64,000 nt of DNA, taken from an uncultured Phocaeicola sp. Lineage in GTDB: Bacteria; Bacteroidota; Bacteroidia; Bacteroidales; Bacteroidaceae. Below the pieces are notes generated by a model that searched no databases, had not been told where the DNA came from, and worked only from the letters and a program-made list of their open reading frames with translations. The stretch spans positions 9,655-73,654 of the forward strand of contig CARCZS010000012.1 in NCBI GenBank assembly GCA_948956705.1. The letters are read 5' to 3'. The translations under genes were made by a program, and so were the position numbers. Shown one piece after another: positions 43,267 through 52,921 of the stretch. Position 1 is the stretch's first letter. The number at the start of each line of letters is the position of its first letter.

Positions 43267-44271
43267 TCAATAAATTCGTTTTATGTTTTCAGATTTTTCA
43301 CTTCGTTCAGAATGACATGAATGAAAGGTTTTCTGTTTTTCTTCAAACTTCTCGTATGCTTCCACAATGCGGGTAACCAGTTTGTGCCGTACAATGTCCT
43401 TCTTGTTGAGTTCGATGAAACTGATTCCTTTCACGCCTTTCAGAATTTTTAGTGCCTGTATCAACCCCGAAGTTTGTGAAGATGGTAAGTCTATCTGTGT
43501 CATGTCACCTGTTACAATCATTTTGGTGTTCATCCCCATACGGGTGAGGAACATCTTAATTTGCTGGGTGGTGGTATTTTGAGCCTCGTCCAATATCACT
43601 ACAGCATCATTCAAGGTGCGTCCGCGCATAAATGCCAATGGGGCTATTTGAATCACATTCAATTCCATATATTCTTTTAGCTTGGCGGCGGGAATCATAT
43701 CTTGTAATGCGTCATACAGTGGTTGTAGATAAGGGTCAATCTTATCTTTCATATCACCGGGTAAAAATCCGAGTTTTTCTCCTGCCTCCACAGCCGGACG
43801 GCTCAAAATAATTTTTTTGATTTCTTTGTTTTTCAGGGAACGGACAGCAAGGGCGATAGCAGTGTATGTCTTTCCTGAACCTGCGGGACCGATAGCGAAC
43901 AGCATATCGTTCTTTTCATATTCTTGTACCAGCTTCAACTGGTTCTCACTACGGGGAACGATCGGTTTTCCTGTTACACTGAATACAATAGTATCCCCTG
44001 TATTCTCTATTTGGGGTGAACGACCTTTCACTATGTCTAAAATCACTTCTTCTTTCAGTGAGTTATACTGGGCGCAATGCTTTTCCAATGCCAATATATT
44101 CTCTTCAAAAGCACACATTTCCTCTTCGTCTCCCAATACTTTGATGACATTTCCACGTGCCACAATTTTTAATTTGGGATACAAAGCTTGTATCATTTTC
44201 ATATTGACGTTGTTTACGCCATAAAATATCACAGGATCAATATCCTCTAAAACTATATGTTTTTCTATCAT
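43267..44271 (-). CDS. PhoH-like ATPase (PhoL), C-terminus formed by a repeat element
   Basis: 334 residues. An N-terminal KH-like part (1-110) precedes a P-loop NTPase: Walker A GPAGSGKT (128-135), Walker B VVILDEAQN (224-232) and VTGDMTQIDLP (sensor). PhoH proteins bind RNA and are linked to RNA handling with YbeY. The last ~15 residues (CHSERSEKSENIK, 319-331) translate a common intergenic repeat, not family sequence. First gene of a long operon running to lemA, with a -7 box at 44312-44319. Confidence 0.93.
   Translation of the reverse strand: MIEKHIVLEDIDPVIFYGVNNVNMKMIQALYPKLKIVARGNVIKVLGDEEEMCAFEENILALEKHCAQYNSLKEEVILDIVKGRSPQIENTGDTIVFSVTGKPIVPRSENQLKLVQEYEKNDMLFAIGPAGSGKTYTAIALAVRSLKNKEIKKIILSRPAVEAGEKLGFLPGDMKDKIDPYLQPLYDALQDMIPAAKLKEYMELNVIQIAPLAFMRGRTLNDAVVILDEAQNTTTQQIKMFLTRMGMNTKMIVTGDMTQIDLPSSQTSGLIQALKILKGVKGISFIELNKKDIVRHKLVTRIVEAYEKFEEKQKTFHSCHSERSEKSENIKRIY
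43285..43317 (-). repeat. Genome-dispersed CATTCTGAACGAAGTG-type repeat
   Basis: On the minus strand, TGTCATTCTGAACGAAGTGA followed by AAAATCTGAA is a form of the well-known dispersed repeat that reads HSERSE when translated. Here it lies inside the 3' end of the phoH gene and supplies its final residues. Confidence 0.75.
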
Positions 44272-44311
44272 TTAACTAGTTTAGGTACTTTATGTACTTG
44301 TTTATAGGGTG

Positions 44312-44319
44312 CAAATTTA
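44312..44319 (-). promoter_or_regulatory. -7 element of the phoH-purC-menG-aroE-lemA operon
   Basis: TAAATTTG on the minus strand, 40 bases before the ATG at 44271. Confidence 0.5.
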
Positions 44320-44393
44320 ATGAAAGGTTTTCATTGTTCTTATTTTCCGGGCAATTTATTTGCATAAGCTTTTTCAGAAAAAGGATTTTAATC

Positions 44394-44401
44394 TATCTTT
44401 G
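44394..44401 (+). promoter_or_regulatory. -7 element of the DUF5715-truA unit
   Basis: TATCTTTG, 27 bases before the ATG at 44429. Confidence 0.6.
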
Positions 44402-44428
44402 CGAGGAATTTGAAAAGATAGTTAGATT

Positions 44429-45103
44429 ATGAATTGTATGAAAGGTGCATGTTGCACGCTATTGTCACTTTTGTTTTCCTTGACAGTTTCTTCCGGTTGC
44501 AAGGAAAAAGATATGTCCATGAAGATGAACGAGCCTCATAATATAAAAGGTGTAATTAGCTATAAACGTAGTTTCGGTGATTTGAATGATACTCATCTCA
44601 GTGTGGCGAAGAAAATAGGAATTCGTCCGTTGGCTTCTCGTTCGGAAGCAGAGGGGCTGGGTGGCAAATTGGTTCAGATAAAACCCTGTGAGCGTTATGC
44701 CATGGATTCGCTGACTCACTCCATTCCTTTTCTGATTCCGCAGGCTAGTGCGTTATTGGATACAATAGGAGCCAATTTTTTGGATTCATTGAGTTGCAAA
44801 GGATTGAATCCTAATCAAATCATTGTTACTTCTGTACTTCGTACGGCAGATGATGTGAAACGTCTTCGTCGTCGCAATGGAAATGCTTCTGCCAATTCAG
44901 CTCATGCTTTTGGGACAACTTTCGATGTCAGTTACCGTCGGTTTTGTAAAGTGGAAGACCCGGATGGACGTCCTATGCAGGATGTTAGTCCGGATACGCT
45001 GAAGTTGGTATTGGCCGAGGTACTCCGTGATCTTCGGAAATCGGACAAATGCTATATTAAATATGAGTTGAAACAGGGATGTTTTCATATAACAGCCCGC
45101 TGA
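44429..45103 (+). CDS. DUF5715-like lipoprotein with M15-type zinc-peptidase pattern
   Basis: 224 residues. A lipoprotein signal ends near SSGC (Cys24). The C-terminal half has VTSVLRT (Arg138), [13 protein letters not shown] with His159 and Asp166, and GCFHIT with His220. These match the S-x-H-x-x-G-x-x-x-D plus V-H-x-D/T zinc ligands of M15 carboxypeptidases, which trim peptidoglycan. The usual catalytic Glu before the last His is not obvious. Peptidoglycan hydrolase is a reasonable inference, not shown. Start could be 44438. Promoter TATCTTTG at 44394-44401. Confidence 0.65.
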   Translation: MNCMKGACCTLLSLLFSLTVSSGCKEKDMSMKMNEPHNIKGVISYKRSFGDLNDTHLSVAKKIGIRPLASRSEAEGLGGKLVQIKPCERYAMDSLTHSIPFLIPQASALLDTIGANFLDSLSCKGLNPNQIIVTSVLRTADDVKRLRRRNGNASANSAHAFGTTFDVSYRRFCKVEDPDGRPMQDVSPDTLKLVLAEVLRDLRKSDKCYIKYELKQGCFHITAR

Positions 45104-45137
45104 TTTATTGAATTTTCACTTGGTCGGAGGCTTTACG

Positions 45138-45911
45138 ATGCGGTATTTCATATATTTGGCTTATGATGGAACGAATTATCACGGTTGGCAGATTCAGCCC
45201 AATGGTGACAGTGTACAGGAAACATTAATGCGTGCTCTTTCTACTTTTCTCCGTCAAGAAATAGAGGTAGTGGGAGCGGGACGTACTGATGCCGGTGTGC
45301 ATGCGCGTCTCATGATCGCGCATTTTGATTATGACCGGGAGTTGGATTGTGTTCAGATAACGGAGAAATTGAATCGCTTGCTTCCTCCCGATATAGCGGT
45401 TTACGCTGTAAAGCGGGTGAAGGATGATGCGCATGCCCGTTTTGACGCGACTTATCGTACTTATAAGTATTATGTGACTACCCGGAAAGATCCGTTTAAC
45501 CGTCACTATGCCTGGAGGCTTTTTAATTCATTGGATTTTGAGAAAATGAATGAGGCTGCCCGTGTATTGTTTGATTATACTGATTTTACCAGTTTCAGTA
45601 AATTGCATACTGATGTGAAGACGAATAATTGCCGGATTATGCATGCTGAATGGACGCAGGTGAGCGGGACAGAATGGGTATTTACTATTAAAGCTGACCG
45701 TTTTTTACGGAATATGGTAAGGGCTGTGGTAGGTACGTTGGTAGAAGTGGGACGTGGTAAAATGACTGTGGATGAGTTCAGGAAAGTGATAGAGGATAAA
45801 GATCGTTGTAGTGCCGGGAGTTCTGTTCCGGGACATGCCTTGTTTTTGGTAGATGTGGGATATCCGGAAGAACTGTTTATTGTTTCTCCGTCAGATATTT
45901 CCAATATCTGA
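45138..45911 (+). CDS. truA: tRNA pseudouridine synthase A
   Basis: 257 residues from [20 protein letters not shown], the family start. The catalytic Asp is in [11 protein letters not shown]. Later segments RTYKYYVTT and [19 protein letters not shown] are diagnostic. It makes pseudouridine at positions 38-40 of tRNA anticodon arms. The ATG at 45138 is chosen over an upstream in-frame TTG by family length. Its 3' end overlaps the convergent DNA-repair gene by 35 bases. Confidence 0.95.
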   Translation: MRYFIYLAYDGTNYHGWQIQPNGDSVQETLMRALSTFLRQEIEVVGAGRTDAGVHARLMIAHFDYDRELDCVQITEKLNRLLPPDIAVYAVKRVKDDAHARFDATYRTYKYYVTTRKDPFNRHYAWRLFNSLDFEKMNEAARVLFDYTDFTSFSKLHTDVKTNNCRIMHAEWTQVSGTEWVFTIKADRFLRNMVRAVVGTLVEVGRGKMTVDEFRKVIEDKDRCSAGSSVPGHALFLVDVGYPEELFIVSPSDISNI

Positions 45912-46644
45912 CAGGCATATCTTGCCGGTGTTTTCTGAGATTCCAACGTTCTTTGATGCAAATGGACTTGAAATATGTTTTCCAAAGTTTCTGAAACAAT
46001 TTCTCATCATTGTCCATCAATGTTTCATTTAGCATTCCTGTGACCAGATGTGCTTGGCGGGGGTCTTCAAATGTTACTTCTTCCATCTCCGTCAGATTAT
46101 AGTAATATCCATATTGTCGCTTCACATCATAAATGAGCCAACGCTGGTCGGCAAACCGGTCTTTGAAATGATCCACAGCCAGTGGCAGTGCGTTGAATTG
46201 AGGCTCTACGGCTGCAAAGAAAGTTCCGTCCGCAGCTTTTTGGAAACGGACGAACTGCATGAGGTGTACTCGTTCTCCATCTACTCTTTTATAGATTTTC
46301 GCAAGCTCCAGCACATCAGGATCGGCAAAGTTGGTTTCGATGGAATGAGGAGAGTTTATGGCCTTCCGGATATAGCGGAAAAGCATTTCGTCCACCTTTG
46401 GTAATTCTGATAACCAGCAGCAGGTCAGGCATAACAGGGCATGCTTGGAGATTTTTTTCTGTAATCCGCGCCACACTCGTCCGGCTTTCTCTTCATCAGT
46501 GGCTATGTGTATGGCTCCATCATAAAATAAGGGTAGCGGCTCGCCTTCCATCAAGAGCGAGTCTGGAAAGGTTTTGCGGAAGTAGGCATCGAAAATGCAA
46601 GTCAGCAAGCCTTCAAACGTATGGTCATAGATAAACAGAATCAT
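45877..46644 (-). CDS. TIGR03915-type DNA metabolism protein
   Basis: 255 residues. The start [20 protein letters not shown] and the later [20 protein letters not shown] and [12 protein letters not shown] are the known pattern of the TIGR03915 family. Its domain is found fused to UdgX-type uracil-DNA-binding domains in other bacteria, so a DNA-repair role is likely. The mechanism is unknown. It overlaps the radical-SAM gene by 4 bases, its constant partner. No UDG domain is present here. Cytoplasmic. Confidence 0.85.
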   Translation of the reverse strand: MILFIYDHTFEGLLTCIFDAYFRKTFPDSLLMEGEPLPLFYDGAIHIATDEEKAGRVWRGLQKKISKHALLCLTCCWLSELPKVDEMLFRYIRKAINSPHSIETNFADPDVLELAKIYKRVDGERVHLMQFVRFQKAADGTFFAAVEPQFNALPLAVDHFKDRFADQRWLIYDVKRQYGYYYNLTEMEEVTFEDPRQAHLVTGMLNETLMDNDEKLFQKLWKTYFKSICIKERWNLRKHRQDMPVRYWKYLTEKQ

Positions 46645-47909
46645 TCGTTATCAGTGAAGTTTAGTATTAATTGGCGTTCGTCCACTTTCTTTTTGGGTTT
46701 GGGTACTAACAGTCTGCGTACTCCTGTCGGGGTCAGTTCATTAACAGTTCGGGTGGGGAGTTCGTTGCAGGTTATGAAGTATTGCGCTTTTTTCATCACT
46801 ACACCTATTTTTTTCAGTTCATAGAATCCCAGTTTGGAGAAGCGGCGTGATGCGATGATTTGTCTTGCCGATTTGATTCCGATGCCCGGTACTCTGAGAA
46901 TCATTTCGTAATCTGCCTGATTTATATCTATCGGAAATAGTTCGGGATGCCGTAATGCCCAACCTAGTTTGGGATCGATTTCCAAATCCAGGTCGGGATA
47001 GGAGTCATCTACTATTTCTTCTACTTTAAATTGATAGAAACGTAACAGCCAGTCGGCCTGATACAAACGGTTCTCCCGTACCAATGGCGGCTGTTTCAGT
47101 GCCGGAAGCCGTTTGTCGTATGTATTTACGGATATATATCCTGAGTAGTAAAAGCGCCTCATGGTGGGGTGTTGGTAGAGTGAAGAAGAAAGATAAAGGA
47201 TGTCTTTGTCTGATTCGGTTGTGGCACCGACAATCATCTGGGTGCTTTGTCCGGCAGGAACGAAGCGTGGAACATGGCGGAATTTTTTCCGGTCTTCCTT
47301 ATTGGTAAGTACTCCCTGCTGGATATAGCGCATGGGCTGGTACACACTTTTGTGATCTTTTTCGGGAGCCAGTAATTTCAGATTCTCTTCTTTGGGAATT
47401 TCTATGTTTACACTGAGGCGGTCAGCGTAGAGTCCGGCTTCATTAACTAGTTCGCGACTGGCTCCGGGGATGCTTTTCAGGTGAATATATCCGTTGAATT
47501 TGTGTACTAACCGCAGGTCTTTGGCAACACGTACCAACCTTTCCATGGTGTAATCCGGATTGCGTACAACGCCGGAGCTGAGGAAAAGCCCTTCTATATA
47601 GTTGCGCCGGTAGAATTCGATGGTGAGGTCTACCAGTTCGCTTACCGAAAGTGTGGCACGGGGAATGTCATTGCTTCTTCTATTGATACAATAGGCACAG
47701 TCATATATGCAATAATTGGTCAGCATAATTTTCAGCAAGGATATGCAACGACCGTCCTCGGCGAAGCTGTGGCATATTCCCCAGCCGCCTACGGTGTTTC
47801 CCAATGTGCCTGATTGGTTACGGCGCACAGTCCCACTACTGGAGCAGGAAACATCATATTTGGCAGATTCTGCTAGTACTTTCAATTTGGCAAGGACATT
47901 CTCATTCAT
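46641..47909 (-). CDS. TIGR03916 radical-SAM DNA modification/repair protein
   Basis: 422 residues. The radical-SAM [4Fe-4S] motif is Cys67-x3-Cys71-x2-Cys74 in YCIYDCAYC, and a helix-hairpin-helix DNA-binding segment (ILRVPGIGIKSARQIIASRR) lies at about 345-366. In between are the TIM-barrel strands. Together with the partner gene (4-base overlap) it forms a two-gene module whose substrate is not known; lesion reversal on DNA is the family's working assumption. Start at 47909. Cytoplasmic. Confidence 0.9.
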   Translation of the reverse strand: MNENVLAKLKVLAESAKYDVSCSSSGTVRRNQSGTLGNTVGGWGICHSFAEDGRCISLLKIMLTNYCIYDCAYCINRRSNDIPRATLSVSELVDLTIEFYRRNYIEGLFLSSGVVRNPDYTMERLVRVAKDLRLVHKFNGYIHLKSIPGASRELVNEAGLYADRLSVNIEIPKEENLKLLAPEKDHKSVYQPMRYIQQGVLTNKEDRKKFRHVPRFVPAGQSTQMIVGATTESDKDILYLSSSLYQHPTMRRFYYSGYISVNTYDKRLPALKQPPLVRENRLYQADWLLRFYQFKVEEIVDDSYPDLDLEIDPKLGWALRHPELFPIDINQADYEMILRVPGIGIKSARQIIASRRFSKLGFYELKKIGVVMKKAQYFITCNELPTRTVNELTPTGVRRLLVPKPKKKVDERQLILNFTDNE

Positions 47910-48266
47910 TTAATCAGAATATTTCTGCCAAAAATACAGATAGTCTTTGGAATGGGCAAACGGTTTGGCATTTTCTCCGTTAATTTTTAACTTCTTTGTT
48001 GGATTATACTGTTCCTTTTTTCTAATTACAATATAAGCCCGCTTGCTTTAAGCAGGTGTGTATTGGTGGTGACTATAATTCTTTTAACTTCTTTGTGGAG
48101 AATATATGGGGTATTGGAACGTGGATGAACTCTGTATGAATTCCATCGCTTTTTTTATGTTAAAATGCTACTTAAACATTAGTTTATGTAATATAAATTA
48201 AGGCGGTTTGCAAATTATTTGTTAATTTCGCACTTAATTTTTAATGTTTAATATAAAAAAATATTT
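47910..48266. other. Upstream region of the TlpA-SusC-SusD operon
   Basis: 357 bases with no gene. A 15-bp direct repeat (TTTTAACTTCTTTGT) occurs at 47985-47999 and 48082-48096. A weak -7-like TAATTTCG lies near 48223. No sigma-factor or antisigma gene accompanies the operon, so its regulator must act from elsewhere or through these sites. Confidence 0.45.
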
Positions 48267-49607
48267 ATGGAGTGGTTTAAGAAAAAAATGAGAGTCTTTC
48301 TTTTTGTCTGTTTGTTATTCCCTTTTTATAGTTATGCGGCAAAGATTTCTTTGTCTATAAGTGGTAAAATAGAAGATCATTCAGCAATGCTTTATTTTCC
48401 TGACGGGAGAGAACTTCCTATTTCAATAGATGCTTCAGGAAAGGGAGAATTGGTAGTCGATGTTACGGAGCCTGTTTATGTGGCATTAGGTTATCATTAT
48501 ATAAGTCGTACTTTGTTGCTTACACCTGATACAGATATACAAATTTCTTTTGAAAATAAAAAATTTGGAGAACGTGTAGCCATTACAGGCACAGGTTCAC
48601 AAGTAAATATCTATTTGAATAACGGACGTTTGAAAGCAGCAGAAATTGATGATATGGCATTAGGAGAAAAAGCGTTCTTTTTGAAAATGGATAGTATTTT
48701 GAATGTAAATCTGCAAGAGTTGGATCATGCCGGATTATCAGAGGAAATTAATGAAATGGAGAAAATACGTTTGAAATATTTTACTTGTGCTACATTGCCT
48801 TCTTATCCTTATTTCCATATGCGTATAGCTAAGGATTCTACTTATGAAGCTTCTTTAGAATATTGGAGTAAGTTACAGGAGTTGATAGTTATGGATGCTT
48901 CTTTGTTGCGATATGACGAATTCCGTTCATTTTTGGTTGAGGCGGTAAGCAGAGTGGCAAGAAAACAATACCCGGAATCAAAGTCTTTGGATGCGGTAGT
49001 CCGATATGTGGAATCGGAAGTGAAGGAGCCTAGTATTGCAGAGTTCTTAATAAATAAGAATGTATATGCTTATGTAGAGAGATATGGACTTGATTCTGCT
49101 GATGCTTATTGTGCTGTGTTCGATCGGTATGTAAAATCACCGCTATTGGTGAAGAATTTTGAGACATTGTGCAATCGTTGGCGCAAATTGTCGGTAGGAG
49201 CTCTTTCTCCAAATTTTAACTGTACGGATTTGTCTGGTAAAAAAGTTTCTCTTTCTGATTTTAAGGGAAAGTATGTATATATAGATATTTGGGCTACTTG
49301 GTGTGGTCCTTGCCAACGTGAAATTCCACATTTGCAAAAGTTAGAAGAAAAATACCATGGAAAAGATATTTATTTTGTTAGTATCTCATGTGATAATAAC
49401 AAAAAAGCATGGGAAAATAGAGTGAGGGCTGGTTTAAAGGGTATTCAGTTGCATTTTGTAAATGGAGATACATTTATGAATGACTACATGATAAAGGGGA
49501 TTCCCCGTTTTATTCTTTTAGATAAGGAAGGAAAAATTATATCGGTGGATATGAGTCGTCCTTCTGATCCCAAAACAATAGCTAAATTAGATGAATTACT
49601 TAACTGA
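48267..49607 (+). CDS. TlpA-family thiol-disulfide oxidoreductase with N-terminal beta domain
   Basis: 446 residues. Signal peptide 1-24, then a beta-rich DUF4369-like domain (about 25-110), a helical region (120-300) and a C-terminal thioredoxin fold (about 310-446) with redox centre WCGPC and cis-Pro IKGIPRFIL. It is secreted and should act on periplasmic disulfides. It heads a three-gene unit with SusC and SusD, which suggests that its substrates arrive through that pair (thiol peptides or metal complexes) or that it folds the receptor. 29 bases before susC. Confidence 0.88.
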   Translation: MEWFKKKMRVFLFVCLLFPFYSYAAKISLSISGKIEDHSAMLYFPDGRELPISIDASGKGELVVDVTEPVYVALGYHYISRTLLLTPDTDIQISFENKKFGERVAITGTGSQVNIYLNNGRLKAAEIDDMALGEKAFFLKMDSILNVNLQELDHAGLSEEINEMEKIRLKYFTCATLPSYPYFHMRIAKDSTYEASLEYWSKLQELIVMDASLLRYDEFRSFLVEAVSRVARKQYPESKSLDAVVRYVESEVKEPSIAEFLINKNVYAYVERYGLDSADAYCAVFDRYVKSPLLVKNFETLCNRWRKLSVGALSPNFNCTDLSGKKVSLSDFKGKYVYIDIWATWCGPCQREIPHLQKLEEKYHGKDIYFVSISCDNNKKAWENRVRAGLKGIQLHFVNGDTFMNDYMIKGIPRFILLDKEGKIISVDMSRPSDPKTIAKLDELLN

Positions 49608-49636
49608 CTTTTATATTGATAAATTTTTTTAATTTT

Positions 49637-52600
49637 ATGAGTGAAGAATCAGTAAACTCAAGAAGGTGCAAAGGGGGAAATCTGTTTTTTTCAAGAATTC
49701 TTTTTTGTATTTGTTTGTGTGGACCGGTAGCTTATGCGTTGGCAGAGGAAAGTACTGTCGTTTCAGAAATACGGCAGAATGAAAAAAAATCTATTTCGGG
49801 AGTGGTTACAGATACTAATGATGAACCGTTGATTGGAGCGACTGTATTGGTAAAAGGAACTCAGAATGGTACCGTAACAGATGTGGATGGACGTTTCCAT
49901 CTGAAGGTAAACAGTGGGGAAACACTTGTGGTTTCATATATTGGTATGAAATCAAAAGAAGTGGCGGTTGTGGATGGAAAGAAAGAGCTTTTTATTCGGT
50001 TGGATGCGGACACTGAAATGTTGGATGAAGTGTTGGTTACTGGATATCAGACTTTGTCGAAAGAACGTTCTACGGGTGCGTTTTCTAAAGTTTCTACTGA
50101 AAAGTTAGAGTTGAAACGTATGGATAACTTGTCTTCTATGCTTGAGGGACAAGTGGCTGGATATGTGAATGGACAGATTCGTGGTGTCACAACCATGAAT
50201 GCTGTCGCGAATCCGATGGTCGTGATTGATGGATTTCCTGTAGAAAATACAACATTAGACAGAATAGGGCAGACAACTGAAAATATGCCTGATTTAAATC
50301 CGGAAGATATTGAAAGCGTAACAGTGCTGAAAGATGCTGCTGCTGCTTCTATCTACGGTGCGCGAGCTGCTAATGGCGTGATTGTGATTACTACGAAAAA
50401 GGCTAAAGAAGGTAAAGCGGAAGTAAGTTTTTCTTCTACCTTTACAGTGCACCCTTATTCTTATTATAAAAAAAATCGGACTAATGCGGCTGATGTTATT
50501 GCTATGGAACGTGAATGGGCGACTATGGCATTGAGTACGCCTGAGGCTGCGGAGATGCAGGCTGCCGATTTGCGTGAAAACGGACCATATCCTAGTTTGG
50601 GAGTTAATACTTTGTTAGATATGTACACTGGGAAAATCAGTATGGCTGAGGGAGATAAAATTCTGAATCAGTTGGCTTCCTACGGTTATCAATATTATGA
50701 TCAGGCAGAAAAATATGGTAAGCGTAACCCTTTTTACCAGCAGTATAATTTGAGGGTAGGTAAAACAACAGAGCGTAATTCTTTTAATTTCTCTACTACT
50801 TATTGGGATAATGATTATGAGGATATAAATCATAGTGATTGGAAATTAGGTATCAATATTACTAATTCATTACAGCTAACCAATTGGTTGCATTTTGATA
50901 CAGGCGTTTATCTGAAATATGGCAAAGAGAAGAACCAGTCATATGATTTGTTTGATCCGGGCTTTTCTGTCATGCCTTATGATCCGTTGGTCAATGCAGA
51001 TGGAAGTTATTTTGTGGCACCTTCACAAAGTGACAAGTCACGTCGTGATTTAGTGGATCAATATGGGCTGTATTCAGAAGATCTCGTGCCGATGGATGAG
51101 TTGAATTATGCTCTTAATACAACCAAAACTTTTGAAACCCGCGCTTATGCTAAGTTGAAGTTTGATTTGACTTCTTGGTTGAATTACAATGTGATGTTCC
51201 AATATGAAACAAGTGATTCGGATTATGAATCATTGGGTGAGAAAGAGTCAAATTTTATGCGTAAGCGTATTAATGATTTTACCAGCAAATCACCGAATGG
51301 CAGTTCTTTGGTATATAATCTGCCGAATGGAGATTCGTTTCATACGTTGAAGAACAGCAAACATAGTTATAACTTCCGTCAACAGTTGAGTCTTGATAAA
51401 ACATTTGATGAAAAGCATAATTTAGTATGGATATTAGGACAGGAAGTGCGCCATTCATTGATTAATTTTGATGAAAATACGGTATACGGATATGATCCGG
51501 AGCTTAAAACATGGCAAAATTATAATATGAAAGATTTGGCTTATTTTTCGGGCTTGTTAGGATCTGCTCAGTTAGATCAGAATAGTATTGCTTCGTCTCG
51601 TGAATTGCTTAATCGTTTTGTTTCCTTCTATTCGAATGCATCGTATACGTATGATGATAAATATGTACTTTCTGGAAGTATTCGTTGGGATCGTTCGAAC
51701 TTGTGGGGAACTAATTCGAAATACCAGAATAAACCTTTATGGTCAGTCGGGGGAAGTTGGAATATCTATAAAGAGAAATTCTTTCAAGCGGATTTTGTAG
51801 ACATGTTGAAATTACGCGCTTCATACGGTATTGGTGGTAATATTGGGCGTAATACAGCTCCCTATCTGATAGCTTCCTATTATGATTCCAGCCTTGTGGA
51901 TGGTATGGCAGGGTCTGTGAATACTCCTCCCAATAAGGATATCCGTTGGGAAAAGACAACGACTGTGAATGTAGGTGTAGATTTTGCTTTGTTCCGTCAT
52001 CGTCTGTCGGGAACAATAGAGTATTATAATAAATATAGTGTTGATCTACTTGCTGCTATAAATGGTAGTCCTACACAAGGGTTTGGCTATACAACGTTGA
52101 TGACGAATAATGGAAAAATGGTAAACCGGGGAGTGGAAATCACTTTGAGCGGAGAGATTATCCGTCAGAAGGACTTTAGTTGGAACGCTTCATTGTTATA
52201 TGCATTTAATCGTAATAAAGTAAAACACATCAGTGTGCAACCAAGTTTGTGGGATAGCCGTATAAGTATGCCTACCAGTTATCCTATGGTTGGAAAACCA
52301 TTATATGGTATTTATGCGTATAAGTGGGCTGGATTGAATGAGAATGGTGATCCACAGGTATATGATGCGGAAAATAATGTCACTTCAGGTCCTGCACGTG
52401 ATTATCATGCATTGGTTTATTGTGGTACGACTGTTCCTATACATAATGCTTCGTTAACCAATGTATTACGTTATAAAGGTTTTGAATTTTCAGCAATGCT
52501 GATATTGGATGCAGGTCACAAGTTGCGGTCAAGCAATATTCCAAGCATTAACATGTCGAACGGACGTATTACATCTACTGCTAAGGGTATAGTGGACCGT

Positions 52601-52918
52601 TGGACTCAGCCTGGGGATGTAACGGACGTACCACGTCTGCTTTTCTCTAATGATACGGAGAATTTTAATACACACCGTACGGAATTATATCGTTATTCGG
52701 ATTTGTTTGTGTATGATGCATCAAATATTCGTTTGAGTAATATTTCATTGGCGTACAGAGTTCCGGCCCATTGGTGCAAGAAAATTTCTCTTTCCGGCGC
52801 TCGTCTTCAGTTCAATGTAGAGAATGTAGCAACATTTGCTTTTGATAGTAAAGCGAATTACGATTTAGGCGGTAAAGTGAAACCGAATTATGTATGGGGA
52901 TTGTATTTGAATTTTTAA
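49637..52918 (+). CDS. SusC/RagA-family TonB-linked outer-membrane receptor
   Basis: 1,093 residues from the ATG at 49637. Signal sequence to about residue 38, then a carboxypeptidase-regulatory-like domain (ISGVVTDTNDEPLIGATV), a plug domain opening with EVLVTGYQTLSKERSTGAF and containing LKDAAAASIYGARAANGVIV, and a long beta-barrel to the C-terminal aromatic YVWGLYLNF. No STN (sigma-regulation) domain. It imports nutrients with its SusD partner, 3 bases downstream. No glycoside hydrolase is near, so this is not a typical polysaccharide locus. Confidence 0.94.
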   Translation: MSEESVNSRRCKGGNLFFSRILFCICLCGPVAYALAEESTVVSEIRQNEKKSISGVVTDTNDEPLIGATVLVKGTQNGTVTDVDGRFHLKVNSGETLVVSYIGMKSKEVAVVDGKKELFIRLDADTEMLDEVLVTGYQTLSKERSTGAFSKVSTEKLELKRMDNLSSMLEGQVAGYVNGQIRGVTTMNAVANPMVVIDGFPVENTTLDRIGQTTENMPDLNPEDIESVTVLKDAAAASIYGARAANGVIVITTKKAKEGKAEVSFSSTFTVHPYSYYKKNRTNAADVIAMEREWATMALSTPEAAEMQAADLRENGPYPSLGVNTLLDMYTGKISMAEGDKILNQLASYGYQYYDQAEKYGKRNPFYQQYNLRVGKTTERNSFNFSTTYWDNDYEDINHSDWKLGINITNSLQLTNWLHFDTGVYLKYGKEKNQSYDLFDPGFSVMPYDPLVNADGSYFVAPSQSDKSRRDLVDQYGLYSEDLVPMDELNYALNTTKTFETRAYAKLKFDLTSWLNYNVMFQYETSDSDYESLGEKESNFMRKRINDFTSKSPNGSSLVYNLPNGDSFHTLKNSKHSYNFRQQLSLDKTFDEKHNLVWILGQEVRHSLINFDENTVYGYDPELKTWQNYNMKDLAYFSGLLGSAQLDQNSIASSRELLNRFVSFYSNASYTYDDKYVLSGSIRWDRSNLWGTNSKYQNKPLWSVGGSWNIYKEKFFQADFVDMLKLRASYGIGGNIGRNTAPYLIASYYDSSLVDGMAGSVNTPPNKDIRWEKTTTVNVGVDFALFRHRLSGTIEYYNKYSVDLLAAINGSPTQGFGYTTLMTNNGKMVNRGVEITLSGEIIRQKDFSWNASLLYAFNRNKVKHISVQPSLWDSRISMPTSYPMVGKPLYGIYAYKWAGLNENGDPQVYDAENNVTSGPARDYHALVYCGTTVPIHNASLTNVLRYKGFEFSAMLILDAGHKLRSSNIPSINMSNGRITSTAKGIVDRWTQPGDVTDVPRLLFSNDTENFNTHRTELYRYSDLFVYDASNIRLSNISLAYRVPAHWCKKISLSGARLQFNVENVATFAFDSKANYDLGGKVKPNYVWGLYLNF

Positions 52919-52921
52919 AGA

